In this document: piece after piece, positions 45,513 through 54,376 of the stretch | How positions within the stretch are numbered: the stretch's first letter is position 1 | How the letters are laid out: each line of letters begins with the position of its first letter | NCBI GenBank assembly: GCA_022650485.1 | Contig: JALCPP010000007.1 | Location: 62,001-126,000, forward strand | Reading direction: 5' to 3' | Origin: Oscillospiraceae bacterium | GTDB taxonomy: Bacteria; Bacillota; Clostridia; Oscillospirales; Acutalibacteraceae | Length of the DNA: 64,000 nucleotides | Program-made: the position numbers and the translations under genes | Notes under the pieces: generated by a model | The model's database searches: none | Told to the model about the DNA's origin: nothing | Seen by the model: only the letters and a program-made list of their open reading frames with translations

Positions 45513-46706
45513 ATGAACGCTTTAAACAAAAAGACCGTAGAGGATATCGACGTAAAGGGCAAGCGGGTCCTCGTCCGCTGTGACTTCAACGTCCCGTTCG
45601 ATTCAGAGGGCAACATTACTGACCCAAAAAGAATCGACGAAGCAATGAAAACGATCTGCTATTTGAAAGATCACGGAGCAAAAGTCATTCTCTGCTCTCA
45701 TCTGGGCCGGCCGAAGGGTGAATTCAACCCGAAATTCTCGCTGGTGCCGGTCGCGGCTTACCTGTCTAAAAAGCTGGGCATGGAAGTAAAAATGGCAAAG
45801 GATGTCATTGGTGAAAGCGCGAAAAACATCGCCGCAGGTTTGAAAGACGGCGAAGTGGCTCTTTTGGAAAATGTCCGCTTCCACAAGGAAGAAGAGAAAA
45901 ACGACCCCGCCTTTGCAAAGGAACTCGCCTCTCTTGCTGAAATTTACGTAAACGATGCGTTCGGCACTGCGCACCGCGCGCATGCTTCCACCGCAGGCGT
46001 TGCAAATTACCTTCCCGCCGTGTGCGGATTCCTGATTCAGAAGGAAATCACCGTGATGGGCGGTGCGCTTGCCAACCCGAAACGTCCGTTTGTCGCAATC
46101 CTTGGCGGCGCAAAGGTATCGGATAAAATCGGTGTCATTACCAATCTTCTGGATAAAGTGGACACGCTGATTGTCGGCGGCGGAATGGCCTATACCTTCA
46201 CAAAATCTCTCGGCTATGCCATCGGCTCCTCTCTGTGTGAGGAAGACAAAGTTGGCCTGGCTTCAGACCTGATGGCAAAGGCAAAGGAAAAGAACGTGCG
46301 GTTCCTTCTTCCGGTTGACAACGTGGTAGCCGATGAATACGATAAGGACGCACAGCACAAAACCGTCAGCTCCGACCAAATTCCGGACGGCTGGATGGGA
46401 CTCGATATTGGTGAGAAAACCCGCAAATTGTTTGCAGACGCGATTCGCGGAGCCGGTACGGTCGTGTGGAACGGCCCGATGGGCGTAAGTGAATGGGACA
46501 ATTTTGCCGGCGGCACCATTGCCGTTGCAAAAGCAGTGGCAGAAAGCGGTTCCGTTTCGATCATCGGCGGCGGTGACTCGGCGGCTGCCATTGAAAAACT
46601 GGGTTTTGCCGACAAAATGACACACATTTCAACCGGCGGCGGAGCATCGCTTGAATTCCTGGAAGGCAAGGAACTGCCCGGAATTGCCTGCCTGAACGAT
46701 AAATAA
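45513..46706 (+). CDS. pgk: Phosphoglycerate kinase
   Basis: Transfers phosphate from 1,3-bisphosphoglycerate to ADP in glycolysis. 397 residues, full length. It has [12 protein letters not shown] and [20 protein letters not shown] at the N-terminus, [16 protein letters not shown] in the middle and [13 protein letters not shown] with [15 protein letters not shown] at the C-terminus. AAAGGAGAGG precedes; the ATG at 45513 is preferred over the adjacent TTG at 45510. It is the first gene of a glycolytic operon, followed by a hairpin and tpiA. Confidence 0.97.
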   Translation: MNALNKKTVEDIDVKGKRVLVRCDFNVPFDSEGNITDPKRIDEAMKTICYLKDHGAKVILCSHLGRPKGEFNPKFSLVPVAAYLSKKLGMEVKMAKDVIGESAKNIAAGLKDGEVALLENVRFHKEEEKNDPAFAKELASLAEIYVNDAFGTAHRAHASTAGVANYLPAVCGFLIQKEITVMGGALANPKRPFVAILGGAKVSDKIGVITNLLDKVDTLIVGGGMAYTFTKSLGYAIGSSLCEEDKVGLASDLMAKAKEKNVRFLLPVDNVVADEYDKDAQHKTVSSDQIPDGWMGLDIGEKTRKLFADAIRGAGTVVWNGPMGVSEWDNFAGGTIAVAKAVAESGSVSIIGGGDSAAAIEKLGFADKMTHISTGGGASLEFLEGKELPGIACLNDK

Positions 46707-46711
46707 TACCG

Positions 46712-46740
46712 AAAGGGGCGGTCACCGCCCCTTTCTTTTC
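46712..46740 (+). terminator. Hairpin between pgk and tpiA, possible attenuator
   Basis: A 10-base GC-rich stem (AAAGGGGCGG with CCGCCCCTTT) has a three-base loop and is followed by CTTTTC. It starts six bases after the pgk stop inside the operon. The T run is interrupted, so it is likely a partial terminator or a 3'-end stabiliser. Confidence 0.6.
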
Positions 46741-46775
46741 AGCGTATCTACATTTAATACAGGAGGATTCAACTT

Positions 46776-47543
46776 ATGAATAAAAAGCTCAGAAAAGCCG
46801 TCATTGCCGGCAACTGGAAAATGAATAAAACTCCGGAAGAAGCAAAAGAGCTGGTCCGTGCGATTGTGCCGGCGGCCAAAGATGCCGACTGCGATGTCGT
46901 CGTCTGCGTACCATACGTTGATTTGTTCCCGGTTTTAGAAGCTGCAAAGGGCTCCAAGCTTGGAATCGGCGCACAAAATTGCCACTGGGCACCTTCCGGC
47001 GCGTTTACCGGAGAAGTTTCCGCACCGATGCTTTCTTCTATGGGCGTACAGTACGTCATTATCGGTCACAGCGAACGCCGCACCTATTTTGGGGAAACAG
47101 ACAAAACCGTCAACCAGCGCATCCGCGCAGCGCTTGACAATGGGCTTTCCGTCATCCTTTGCGTCGGCGAATCCCTGGAACAGCGCGAACAGGGCGTGAC
47201 TGCCGAACTGGTCGCCATGCAGACAAAAATCGCACTCGGCGGCGTTTCCGGCGAAGAACTGAAACGGATTATCATCGCATATGAACCAATCTGGGCCATC
47301 GGCACCGGAAAAACAGCAACCGCAGAGCAGGCCAACGAAGTCTGCGCATCCATCCGTTCTACTGTTTCTTCCCTGTATGGTTCCGCAGCAGCGGACGCCC
47401 TCACGATTCAGTACGGTGGTTCCATGAACGCGAAAAATGCAGACGAACTTCTTTCTCAGCCCGATGTGGACGGCGGTTTGATCGGCGGTGCTTCTTTAAA
47501 ACCAGATGCCTTTGCTCAAATTATTAAAGCCGCCAACAGATAA
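46776..47543 (+). CDS. tpiA: Triose-phosphate isomerase
   Basis: Interconverts dihydroxyacetone phosphate and glyceraldehyde 3-phosphate. 255 residues. AGNWKMNKTPEEA has the N-terminal Asn/Lys; VIIGHSERRTYFGE has the catalytic His; AYEPIWAIGTGKTAT has the catalytic Glu; IQYGGSMNAKN and GLIGGASL bind phosphate. AGGAGG precedes the ATG. It is the second gene of the operon, with gpmI 26 bases downstream. Confidence 0.97.
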   Translation: MNKKLRKAVIAGNWKMNKTPEEAKELVRAIVPAAKDADCDVVVCVPYVDLFPVLEAAKGSKLGIGAQNCHWAPSGAFTGEVSAPMLSSMGVQYVIIGHSERRTYFGETDKTVNQRIRAALDNGLSVILCVGESLEQREQGVTAELVAMQTKIALGGVSGEELKRIIIAYEPIWAIGTGKTATAEQANEVCASIRSTVSSLYGSAAADALTIQYGGSMNAKNADELLSQPDVDGGLIGGASLKPDAFAQIIKAANR

Positions 47544-47569
47544 ATCGACACCCAGAAGGAGCTACTTGA

Positions 47570-49081
47570 ATGAAAAAGCCTTTAATCCTAATGATACTGG
47601 ACGGGTTCGGGATCGGCCCTAAAAACGGAAATGCCGTAACAGCGGCGTCGACTCCGAATATCGACCGTCTTTTTTCAGAAAATCCCCTGACACAGATCGG
47701 GGCTTCCGGGTTGGATGTCGGTCTGCCAGACGGTCAAATGGGAAATTCTGAAGTCGGGCATACGAATATCGGCGCCGGGCGCATTGTGTATCAGGAATTG
47801 ACCCGCATTACCAAGTCGATTCAAGACGGCGACTTTTTTCAGAACCCGGCTCTGTTGAATGCAGTCGACGCGGCCGCATCTTCCGGCCATGCACTGCATT
47901 TGATGGGTCTGCTGTCCGACGGCGGCGTTCACAGCCACAACAGCCACCTGTACGCATTGTTGCAGCTGGCCAAACAGCGCGGCTGCAGCAAAGTTTTTGT
48001 GCATGCGTTTTTAGACGGACGCGACGTTCCGCCGTCTTCCGGCAAAGATTACGTTCTTGACTGCCAGAAACAAATGAAACAAATCGGTGTCGGCAAAATA
48101 GCCACCGTAATGGGCCGTTATTACGCGATGGACCGCGACCGCAGATGGGAACGCGTGGAAAAAGCCTATGACGCGATGGTCCTTGGCAAAGGGGCGCAAA
48201 ACAATGACGCTGCCGCGGCAGTGGAAGAATCTTACCAGAACGATGTGACGGATGAATTTGTCCTTCCTGTTGTCTGTGACCCGCAGGGGCATATCTCCTC
48301 CGGCGACTCTGTGATTTTCTTCAATTTCCGTCCGGACCGCGCCCGCCAGATCACACGCGCTTTTGTCGATCCGCAGTTCGATGGATTTGACAGGGCCAAC
48401 GGATTCTTCCCGCTTCACTTTGTATGCATGACTCAATATGACGCAACGCTGCCGAATGTTGAAATTGCATTCCACCCCCAGCAGCTGAAAAACACGCTGG
48501 CAGAAGTGATTTCCAAAAACGGAATGACGCAGCTGCGCATCGCCGAAACGGAAAAATACGCGCATGTTACATTTTTCTTCAACGGCGGCGTAGAAACCGT
48601 TTATCCCGGCGAGGACCGCGTTCTGATTAATTCGCCGAAAGTCGCCACTTACGACCTGAAACCGGAAATGAGCGCCTATGAGGTCACGGACGCGCTGGTA
48701 GAGAAAATTCACAGCGGAAAATACGATATGATCATCCTGAACTTTGCAAACTGCGACATGGTCGGCCACACCGGCATCTTTGGCGCCGCAAAAGCGGCAG
48801 TCGAAGCTGTGGACACCTGTGTCGGCCGCGTGACCGACGCAATTGCCGAAATGGGCGGCATCGCGCTGATTACCGCGGACCATGGAAATGCCGAACGGAT
48901 GGAGGCGCAGGACGGTTCTCCGTTTACCGCGCATACAACAAACCCCGTTCCGTTCTGTGTGGTAGGGCATCCGTGCAAGCTGAGGACAGACGGCCGCCTG
49001 GCGGATATCGCCCCGACGATGCTGAAGCTCCTTCATCTTCCTCAGCCGGAGGAAATGACTGGAAATAGCATTATAGAATAA
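47570..49081 (+). CDS. gpmI: 2,3-bisphosphoglycerate-independent phosphoglycerate mutase
   Basis: Converts 3- to 2-phosphoglycerate with two manganese ions and a phosphoserine. 503 residues, typical length. It has [17 protein letters not shown] with metal-binding Asp, [18 protein letters not shown] with the active Ser, [31 protein letters not shown] and the C-terminal [18 protein letters not shown] precedes the ATG. It is the last gene of the operon; enolase is not present here. A TPP riboswitch starts seven bases after its stop codon. Confidence 0.97.
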   Translation: MKKPLILMILDGFGIGPKNGNAVTAASTPNIDRLFSENPLTQIGASGLDVGLPDGQMGNSEVGHTNIGAGRIVYQELTRITKSIQDGDFFQNPALLNAVDAAASSGHALHLMGLLSDGGVHSHNSHLYALLQLAKQRGCSKVFVHAFLDGRDVPPSSGKDYVLDCQKQMKQIGVGKIATVMGRYYAMDRDRRWERVEKAYDAMVLGKGAQNNDAAAAVEESYQNDVTDEFVLPVVCDPQGHISSGDSVIFFNFRPDRARQITRAFVDPQFDGFDRANGFFPLHFVCMTQYDATLPNVEIAFHPQQLKNTLAEVISKNGMTQLRIAETEKYAHVTFFFNGGVETVYPGEDRVLINSPKVATYDLKPEMSAYEVTDALVEKIHSGKYDMIILNFANCDMVGHTGIFGAAKAAVEAVDTCVGRVTDAIAEMGGIALITADHGNAERMEAQDGSPFTAHTTNPVPFCVVGHPCKLRTDGRLADIAPTMLKLLHLPQPEEMTGNSIIE

Positions 49082-49087
49082 AAAATA

Positions 49088-49195
49088 GAACGAAATAAAA
49101 TGATAGGGAGCTTGTGACACAGGCTGAGAGGAAGTTAACGGAAACTTCGACCCATTCCCCTGATTTGGATCATGCCAACGACGGGTATTTCGTTT
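49088..49195 (+). promoter_or_regulatory. TPP (THI-box) riboswitch
   Basis: The thiamin-pyrophosphate aptamer is clear from its two conserved blocks, GGCTGAGAGG (49122-49131) and CCTGATTTGGATCATGCC (49159-49176), followed by AACGACGGG. P1 is formed by GAACGAAATA (49088-49097) pairing with TATTTCGTTT (49186-49195). A hairpin with a T run follows at 49208, so it would stop transcription when TPP is bound. The next gene is a family 5 solute-binding lipoprotein 150 bases downstream, itself behind a further promoter. No thiamin biosynthesis gene is nearby. Confidence 0.9.
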
Positions 49196-49207
49196 ATACA
49201 AAACAGC

Positions 49208-49249
49208 AAAGCGAGACATGCTTTTCATGGCATGCCTCGCTTTTGTTTT
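49208..49249 (+). terminator. Terminator (expression platform) of the TPP riboswitch
   Basis: AAAGCGAG pairs with CTCGCTTT, then after one A-C mismatch CATGC pairs with GCATG around an eight-base loop; TGTTTT follows. It lies 13 bases after P1. I could not find an obvious competing antiterminator, so the switching mechanism is not resolved. Confidence 0.8.
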
Positions 49250-49345
49250 AACATAAATGAGTAAGAAAAAATGGAAGTACGAAAGCGGATAACCGCAAAT
49301 TTCTACATAAACCGCTATAAATAGATTTTACCACCCCGGCAGCAA

Positions 49346-49374
49346 TTGAATTAGGTCGAAAAAAATGATAGAAT
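49346..49374 (+). promoter_or_regulatory. Sigma-A-like promoter of the family 5 solute-binding protein gene
   Basis: TTGAAT (49346-49351) and TAGAAT (49369-49374) are spaced by 17 bases. The site lies downstream of the riboswitch terminator, so the gene could be transcribed independently of it. Confidence 0.55.
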
Positions 49375-49406
49375 AACGGTATTCAAACCGCCGGGAGGGG
49401 TATCCA

Positions 49407-51029
49407 TTGTTATATAGGAAAATGATTTCCGTTTTCCTGCTTATTTCTATTTTAACACTGACCTTAGCAGGCTGTAAAGGCAGCAATAAACCGTCAAATG
49501 CCGATAAAACCATTGTGTACGGCCTGACGGACGAACCGAAAACGCTGGACCCGCAGATTGCCTCCGATTCTTCATCCATCATCGCAGTGGAAGCGCTTTT
49601 TGAGGGTCTTGTCCGGCTGGATGCCGACGGAGAAGCCATTCCGGGCACGGCTGAACAGTGGCACGCCAATGCGGACAGCACCGAGTTCACCTTTTCTCTG
49701 CGCAGCGGCGCAAAATGGAAAAATAAAGAACCCGTTACCGCAAATGATTTTGTGTACGCGTTTCGCCGCGCCGTTTCTCCGCAAACAAATTCCGCCGTCT
49801 GTTCACAGATGTTCTGCCTGAAAAACGCCAGTCAGATTCATGAAGGAAAAGCCCCCACGGAACAACTGGGAGTTTCCGCCGTGGACAGCCACACGCTGAA
49901 GGTAGAACTGGAATATTCCTATCCGGATTTTCCAAAACTGACCGCCAACACGGTCTTTATGCCGTGCAACCAAAAATTTTTTGAATCCACTTCGGGGCGT
50001 TACGGGCTGGACTCCTCTTTTGTGCTTGGAAACGGACCGTTCCGCATCGATGGAACATATGGGTGGGCCCACGATCAATATTTAAATCTGAAACGCTCTT
50101 CTACTTATTCCGGTTCTCAGTCGCCGCTGCCTTCCAACCTCAAGTTCTGCGTGAACGGTGAGGGAACTGATTTGAACGACCCGGTGGCCGCACTGGAAAG
50201 CGAAACGGTTGATGTCATTTCCGTTTCTGCCGCGCAGGCAAAAAAAGCAAAGGAAAACGGATGCACCATTGCTTCGTTTCAAAACAGCACCTGGGGGCTT
50301 TGCTTTAATACTTCATCTGATTTGATGAAAAATGTAAATATCCGCAAGGCTTTCGTGCAGGCGCTGAACCGCAAAAAACTTCTGAGTCACCTGCCGCAGG
50401 ACACATCGGCAGCAGACACCCTGCTGCTGCCCAACACCACCTTTCTCGGCGAAAATTACAGAAAACTGACCGGTATCAGTCCGTTCCTTCTTACGCAGGA
50501 TACAAATGCCTCCAAAACGCTGTCAACGGGCCTTGCCGAGCTGGGACTTTCCGAAATGAAATCAATTTCCGTACTTTGCCCGAATGACGAAAATGTTAAG
50601 CGGATGCTCAATGAAATGATTATTTCCTGGAATGCACAGTTCCATCAGTACTTTAATATGGAAGCCATGGATGAAAGCACGCTCCTTTCCAAAATAGGGT
50701 CAGGAAACTATGAAGCTGCTCTGTTCCCCATCAGCCCAGACAGTGACGGTCCGTCGCAGGTTCTTTCTCTGTTTCGCAGCAAGGCCAAGGGGAATTTTAC
50801 AGGATACAGCAATTCCGCCTATGACTCTCTTCTGGAAAAGGCAGAAAACGGCAAAGGGACAGGGGCTGCCGCAGACTATGCCGCGGCGGAAGAATATCTT
50901 AATCGTCAGGCGGTATTTTATCCTCTGTACTACGGCAAACAGTATTACGCTGTTGCAAAAGGGGTTTCCGGAATCGTTTTTCATCCTTATCAGGGAGGAA
51001 TCGACTTCATCAGCGCCGGAAAAGAATAG
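49407..51029 (+). CDS. ABC transporter substrate-binding lipoprotein, family 5 (OppA-like)
   Basis: 540 residues. The signal peptide ends in the lipobox LTLAGCKG, so the protein is lipid-anchored outside the membrane. Family 5 motifs are YGLTDEPKTLDPQIASDS, LFEGLVRLDADGEAIPG and WKNKEPVTANDFVYAFRRAV; the end has YNSAYDSLLEKA-like sequence (YSNSAYDSLLEKAENG). GGGAGGGG before a TTG at 49407 decides the start. No permease or ATPase genes are adjacent, so it is an orphan binding protein. Family members bind peptides, but some bind other ligands; the TPP riboswitch upstream raises the possibility of a thiamin-related ligand. That link is an inference. Confidence 0.85.
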   Translation: MLYRKMISVFLLISILTLTLAGCKGSNKPSNADKTIVYGLTDEPKTLDPQIASDSSSIIAVEALFEGLVRLDADGEAIPGTAEQWHANADSTEFTFSLRSGAKWKNKEPVTANDFVYAFRRAVSPQTNSAVCSQMFCLKNASQIHEGKAPTEQLGVSAVDSHTLKVELEYSYPDFPKLTANTVFMPCNQKFFESTSGRYGLDSSFVLGNGPFRIDGTYGWAHDQYLNLKRSSTYSGSQSPLPSNLKFCVNGEGTDLNDPVAALESETVDVISVSAAQAKKAKENGCTIASFQNSTWGLCFNTSSDLMKNVNIRKAFVQALNRKKLLSHLPQDTSAADTLLLPNTTFLGENYRKLTGISPFLLTQDTNASKTLSTGLAELGLSEMKSISVLCPNDENVKRMLNEMIISWNAQFHQYFNMEAMDESTLLSKIGSGNYEAALFPISPDSDGPSQVLSLFRSKAKGNFTGYSNSAYDSLLEKAENGKGTGAAADYAAAEEYLNRQAVFYPLYYGKQYYAVAKGVSGIVFHPYQGGIDFISAGKE

Positions 51030-51045
51030 TCCGTATCAAAATATA

Positions 51046-51086
51046 GGCCGCTCGGAGATTTCCTCCGGGCGGCTTTCTTATTTTCT
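51046..51086 (+). terminator. Intrinsic terminator after the solute-binding protein gene
   Basis: GCCGCTCGGAG pairs with CTCCGGGCGGC (one G-T wobble) around a five-base loop, followed by TTTCTTATTTT. It begins 17 bases after the stop codon. Confidence 0.85.
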
Positions 51087-51170
51087 CGTCTGAAAAGGAA
51101 GAAACAATATTCCAACTTTTCAATAAAATGGATTAAGGACAGAAAAAGATCGGTGAAAGAAGGAGACATT

Positions 51171-52163
51171 ATGTATTCCAATCCCCGCATGTCCACAGAA
51201 ACTCTGGAATATATCCGACGCGTCCGCGGCACGAACGCCTGCCGGCAGCACTTTCTCGAAATCGCACTGAAGAACCAGGAAAGCGCTGAAAGGCTGCTCA
51301 ACAGCGGCCGCCTGCATTTTGCAACTCTGTTCACGCTGAAGCCCCAAATTACCAAGGCTGGTCTGGGGCCGGGTTTAAACGGAAAAGTGCAGGCCGCACT
51401 TCAAATCTGTGATAAAGTACTGGAAGAAAAAAAATGCTCGCCGGACGGCGGGATTTCTTACAATGATAACAATATTCGCTCTGCCTTTCTATGGATTTTC
51501 CAAACCGGGGCGCAGGATGACGGGCTGAGCAACGAGTATGACGAAATTCTGGACCTGACCGCCTGTGTGCTGACACGCAGATACCGCGAGAAAAACATTC
51601 TGCCGCAACTGGCGGAACTGATCTTCCGGCGCAACCGGAAAAGAGGATATCTGCATGACTTGATCTGGGCTTTTTTCCAAAGTCACGATCCCGGCTCCAT
51701 GCGATATATTGCACCTTATCTGCGGACTTCCAACGCAAGGGATCGGCAACTCGCCCACCTGCTGCTGCACCTTCCCGAAACCGGAGGGAATGCGCGCCAG
51801 CAAGAAAACGAATACCGTAAATTTATGAACTGGCTCCGGGAAAACAGCGCCTATCTTTATTTTACGGGGGAAAGCCTGCAAAGCTCCAACCAACCGGAAA
51901 TTTGCAGTCTGGACCAGGAAGCCCAGTACCTTGGCAAACAGATTTCGCCCCGCACCGACAGGCCGGTCAATCCCGTCACCAATGAGGAAGAAGAAGCCCT
52001 CAGCTGCTTTGCCCAGGCGGAAGAGAATGAAAAAGCCATCCTTTCCGAATATTCCGGTAAACTGCGCGCGCAAAACCCGGCCTTGTGGAACCGCTGGATT
52101 CACTCGCCGGTTTCCGAACAGATCCGCATTGCAAAGGGCGGCACAGGGAGGCGTTTGGTATGA
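51171..52163 (+). CDS. Protein of unknown function coupled to the spore transglutaminase gene
   Basis: 330 residues, soluble, with no signal peptide or membrane segment. It is mostly helical by composition, with regularly spaced Leu and Arg (LIRRRN-type helices such as LPQLAELIFRRNRKRGYL and DRQLAHLLLHLPETGG), which may be a HEAT-like alpha solenoid. I recognise no catalytic motif. GAAGGAG stands before the ATG at 51171. Its stop overlaps the tgl start (ATGA at 52160-52163), so the two are translationally coupled. This context suggests a role in spore-coat maturation, perhaps as substrate or partner of Tgl; this is inference only. Confidence 0.75.
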   Translation: MYSNPRMSTETLEYIRRVRGTNACRQHFLEIALKNQESAERLLNSGRLHFATLFTLKPQITKAGLGPGLNGKVQAALQICDKVLEEKKCSPDGGISYNDNNIRSAFLWIFQTGAQDDGLSNEYDEILDLTACVLTRRYREKNILPQLAELIFRRNRKRGYLHDLIWAFFQSHDPGSMRYIAPYLRTSNARDRQLAHLLLHLPETGGNARQQENEYRKFMNWLRENSAYLYFTGESLQSSNQPEICSLDQEAQYLGKQISPRTDRPVNPVTNEEEEALSCFAQAEENEKAILSEYSGKLRAQNPALWNRWIHSPVSEQIRIAKGGTGRRLV

Positions 52164-52915
52164 TTTTCATCAAAGACACGAAAATAGAGCCGGAGTCCGT
52201 CCCAGACATTCCGCAGGGTTCTGTGGAACAAGCGTCTCTGGCACAGCTTGCCGCCTCAAATATAAAGTTTGATTATGCGTCACAGGAACAGCTGCTGTTC
52301 GAACTAAACGTGCGCGGTCAAACCGTAACAGCCGCCAAAGACCTGGATCGCAGCGGCATGGCATTCGCCATTTTTAGAAAATCCAGATGCAACCCGGACT
52401 TCTGGAATCGAACCAACGAAGGCGGATTTCGATTAAAAAAAGGCGCCAGCCCCGGCGAAGCAATTACCGATATCTATGAACACGGGCGCAAATACGCCAC
52501 GGAGTGCGCAACCGCCATGGTCATTGTCTATTACCGCGCCCTGCTCGTTGTTTGGGGACCGGAAACTTTTAACCGTATTTTCCCAAAGATTGAGCTGATG
52601 AACTGGCATCACCTGGACCGTCTTCTCAGGGAAATCGGGCTGATGAGAAAATTTCCGCTCTACCTTCCGGGCGACCGCCTCTACTTTGCAAATCCGGATG
52701 TTGATCCCATGACACCGCAGTGGCAGGGAGAAAATGTCATCGACTTAAACGGAAAATTGTATTACGGGCACGGCGTCGGAATCAACGATGCCGATACTAT
52801 CATCCGTGCGCTGAACAAAAACAGAATAGAAAACGCGGACGAATCAGCCTATTTGATGGATGCCGCGGGCCGGCCGGATTACAACAAACTATTCCGCGCC
52901 TCTCAATCACGCTAA
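52160..52915 (+). CDS. tgl: Protein-glutamine gamma-glutamyltransferase (spore-coat transglutaminase)
   Basis: Forms epsilon-(gamma-glutamyl)lysine cross-links between spore-coat proteins in the Bacillus homologue. 251 residues against 245 in Bacillus subtilis as I recall it. YATECATAMVIVYYRALL places Cys116 at the catalytic position. GDRLYFANPDVDPMTPQW, then GENVIDL, and YYGHGVGINDADTII hold the His and supporting residues near 200-225. GGGAGG precedes the ATG at 52160. Its stop overlaps the stop of the convergent cyclase gene by three bases. The enzyme marks the host as a spore-former. The identity is well supported. Confidence 0.9.
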   Translation: MIFIKDTKIEPESVPDIPQGSVEQASLAQLAASNIKFDYASQEQLLFELNVRGQTVTAAKDLDRSGMAFAIFRKSRCNPDFWNRTNEGGFRLKKGASPGEAITDIYEHGRKYATECATAMVIVYYRALLVVWGPETFNRIFPKIELMNWHHLDRLLREIGLMRKFPLYLPGDRLYFANPDVDPMTPQWQGENVIDLNGKLYYGHGVGINDADTIIRALNKNRIENADESAYLMDAAGRPDYNKLFRASQSR

Positions 52916-54057
52916 TCAACTTTTCTGCGGTACTCCACCCGGTTTCCCCCCTGCTTCTTTCCGGCATACATCAAAGTATCCGCCGCCTTAATCGTGGCAT
53001 CGAGCGTGGAATTTTCATGAATCTGCTCAACACCGAAACTGCAGGTGACACGAATTTCGCCGATGAAGCGCTTCTTTTTCACAGCGGAACGAATCCGTTC
53101 TAAAATCTGTACCGCGTCTTTTAGTTCAGTACGCGGAAGCAGAATGACAAATTCGTCCCCTCCCCACCGAACCAGAAGGTCAGAGTTTCTCAGCTGAGTA
53201 CGAATCAGCTCTGTCAGTTCAATCAAAACATTGTCCGCACTAAGATGCCCGTACTGGTCGTTAATTGCTTTAAAATGGTCGATATCAAATAAGCTCAGTG
53301 AAATCGGCTGCCGATGCTGTCGGCAGATTTTCGCCCACCGTTTAAATTCCGCAAGCAATTTGCTGCGATTGGAAGCTTTAGTCAGCTGATCGGTGTAGTT
53401 CATCTCGATCAACCGGGTTTTGGCCAAAAACTCACGGTACTGCTGCCGGTCACGCCCCAACGTAAAAACGGAGCAGATAAAAATCATGGCCGCCGAATAA
53501 ACAATACTGGCAGCCAGCTGACTGCATTCCAGACCGACGACCTTCTGCCGGGAAACAACCAGAAACCCCGCGACTCCAATAACTGATGCCAACAGCATAT
53601 TTCGATACCGATTCGGAAATAAAAAAATGATAAGAATCAATAGATATAGTCCCGACGACTGAATGATAAAATCCGGAGGATCATATTGAACCATAACAAA
53701 TAAAAAAATTGCCAGAGAAAACAATTCAATGCTCGTCACCGCCCGGTGAAAAGAGCGAAATCCTCTGCTTTTGGAATAGTACACAGAAAAGAAGATCAAA
53801 ATGGCGGTAAAAGCGGTGCGAAGCAACGCAATCAGCAGCTTGCCGACCCCGCTTTCAACGAAAAGCAGATCCGGAACCAGCATTGCTTCATTAAAAACTC
53901 CTAATGCCAGGCACGCTTTGTTGATATACGGCCGGCAGACCGCCACTTGATAATTTAAATACGCCTGACCGTGCCCGGGTTTATCCGTACCATTTTTGGT
54001 GATAAACCCATTTCGGCTTCCCGAAGGCTTGTTCATCCTGACACATCCCGTCCCCAT
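52912..54057 (-). CDS. Membrane diguanylate cyclase (GGDEF)
   Basis: Makes c-di-GMP from two GTP. 381 residues. About six hydrophobic helices occupy residues 65-210. A GGDEF domain follows: DQLTKASNRSKLL, SLFDIDHFKAINDQYGHLS with a metal-binding Asp, and an intact RWGGDEFVILLPR. The C-terminal SFGVEQIHENSTLDATIKAA is typical. No I-site (RxxD) is obvious before GGDEF and there is no EAL domain. An ATG at 54036 is an alternative start; neither has a strong ribosome binding site. It has its own promoter. It is the only apparently active c-di-GMP enzyme in the window. Confidence 0.88.
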   Translation of the reverse strand: MGTGCVRMNKPSGSRNGFITKNGTDKPGHGQAYLNYQVAVCRPYINKACLALGVFNEAMLVPDLLFVESGVGKLLIALLRTAFTAILIFFSVYYSKSRGFRSFHRAVTSIELFSLAIFLFVMVQYDPPDFIIQSSGLYLLILIIFLFPNRYRNMLLASVIGVAGFLVVSRQKVVGLECSQLAASIVYSAAMIFICSVFTLGRDRQQYREFLAKTRLIEMNYTDQLTKASNRSKLLAEFKRWAKICRQHRQPISLSLFDIDHFKAINDQYGHLSADNVLIELTELIRTQLRNSDLLVRWGGDEFVILLPRTELKDAVQILERIRSAVKKKRFIGEIRVTCSFGVEQIHENSTLDATIKAADTLMYAGKKQGGNRVEYRRKVD

Positions 54058-54104
54058 ATGGTATGATTCCTAAAGCGACAAATTTTGCACGATCCATTAA
54101 TAAC

Positions 54105-54133
54105 ATTATAGTATCGAATTTCCTTCACGTAAA
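54105..54133 (-). promoter_or_regulatory. Sigma-A-like promoter of the diguanylate cyclase gene
   Basis: On the minus strand TTTACG (54133-54128) and TATAAT (54110-54105) are spaced by 17 bases, about 48 bases before the start codon. Confidence 0.55.
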
Positions 54134-54163
54134 GTTTTGGCATTCCACGAATGACAAAGAAGA

Positions 54164-54352
54164 TTGACAAAATCAAACACTGCGCATAGAAAAGAAATGA
54201 CAATCCCCATAAACGACCATGCCGTGCGAAAGCCCTTCCATGGCTGGTAAGATATTGAAAGGCTGAACCGGAGCAGACAGGGGTTGCACTGTTTCCCGCA
54301 TGGCCCACCAAAAAAATCAGTTCAGGGAGCGGCATTCTGCGGCTCCTTTTTT
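54164..54352 (+). ncRNA. Candidate small RNA with its own promoter and terminator
   Basis: In the 320-base gap between the cyclase and AraC genes, both on the minus strand, the plus strand has TTGACA (54164-54169), a 17-base spacer and TAGAAA (54187-54192). A hairpin GGAGC/GCTCC with inner GC pairs at 54326-54346 is followed by six T. A transcript of about 155 bases would result. No open frame with a ribosome binding site lies inside. I recognise no known RNA family. The hairpin could instead serve the AraC gene from the other side. Confidence 0.35.
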
Positions 54353-54376
54353 GATTGCAGAAATAAGTGCAGCTGT

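Noticed and set aside
48011-49228. Minus-strand 405-codon frame opposite gpmI
   Set aside because: It lies over a perfectly conserved gpmI gene and the TPP riboswitch, and its translation is Arg/His/Phe-rich without motifs.
49257-49292. Eleven-codon open frame between the riboswitch terminator and the binding-protein gene
   Set aside because: No ribosome binding site and too short to support as a leader peptide.
54033-54335. Minus-strand 100-codon frame in the gap before the diguanylate cyclase
   Set aside because: No ribosome binding site; it overlaps the cyclase promoter and the translation resembles no protein I know.
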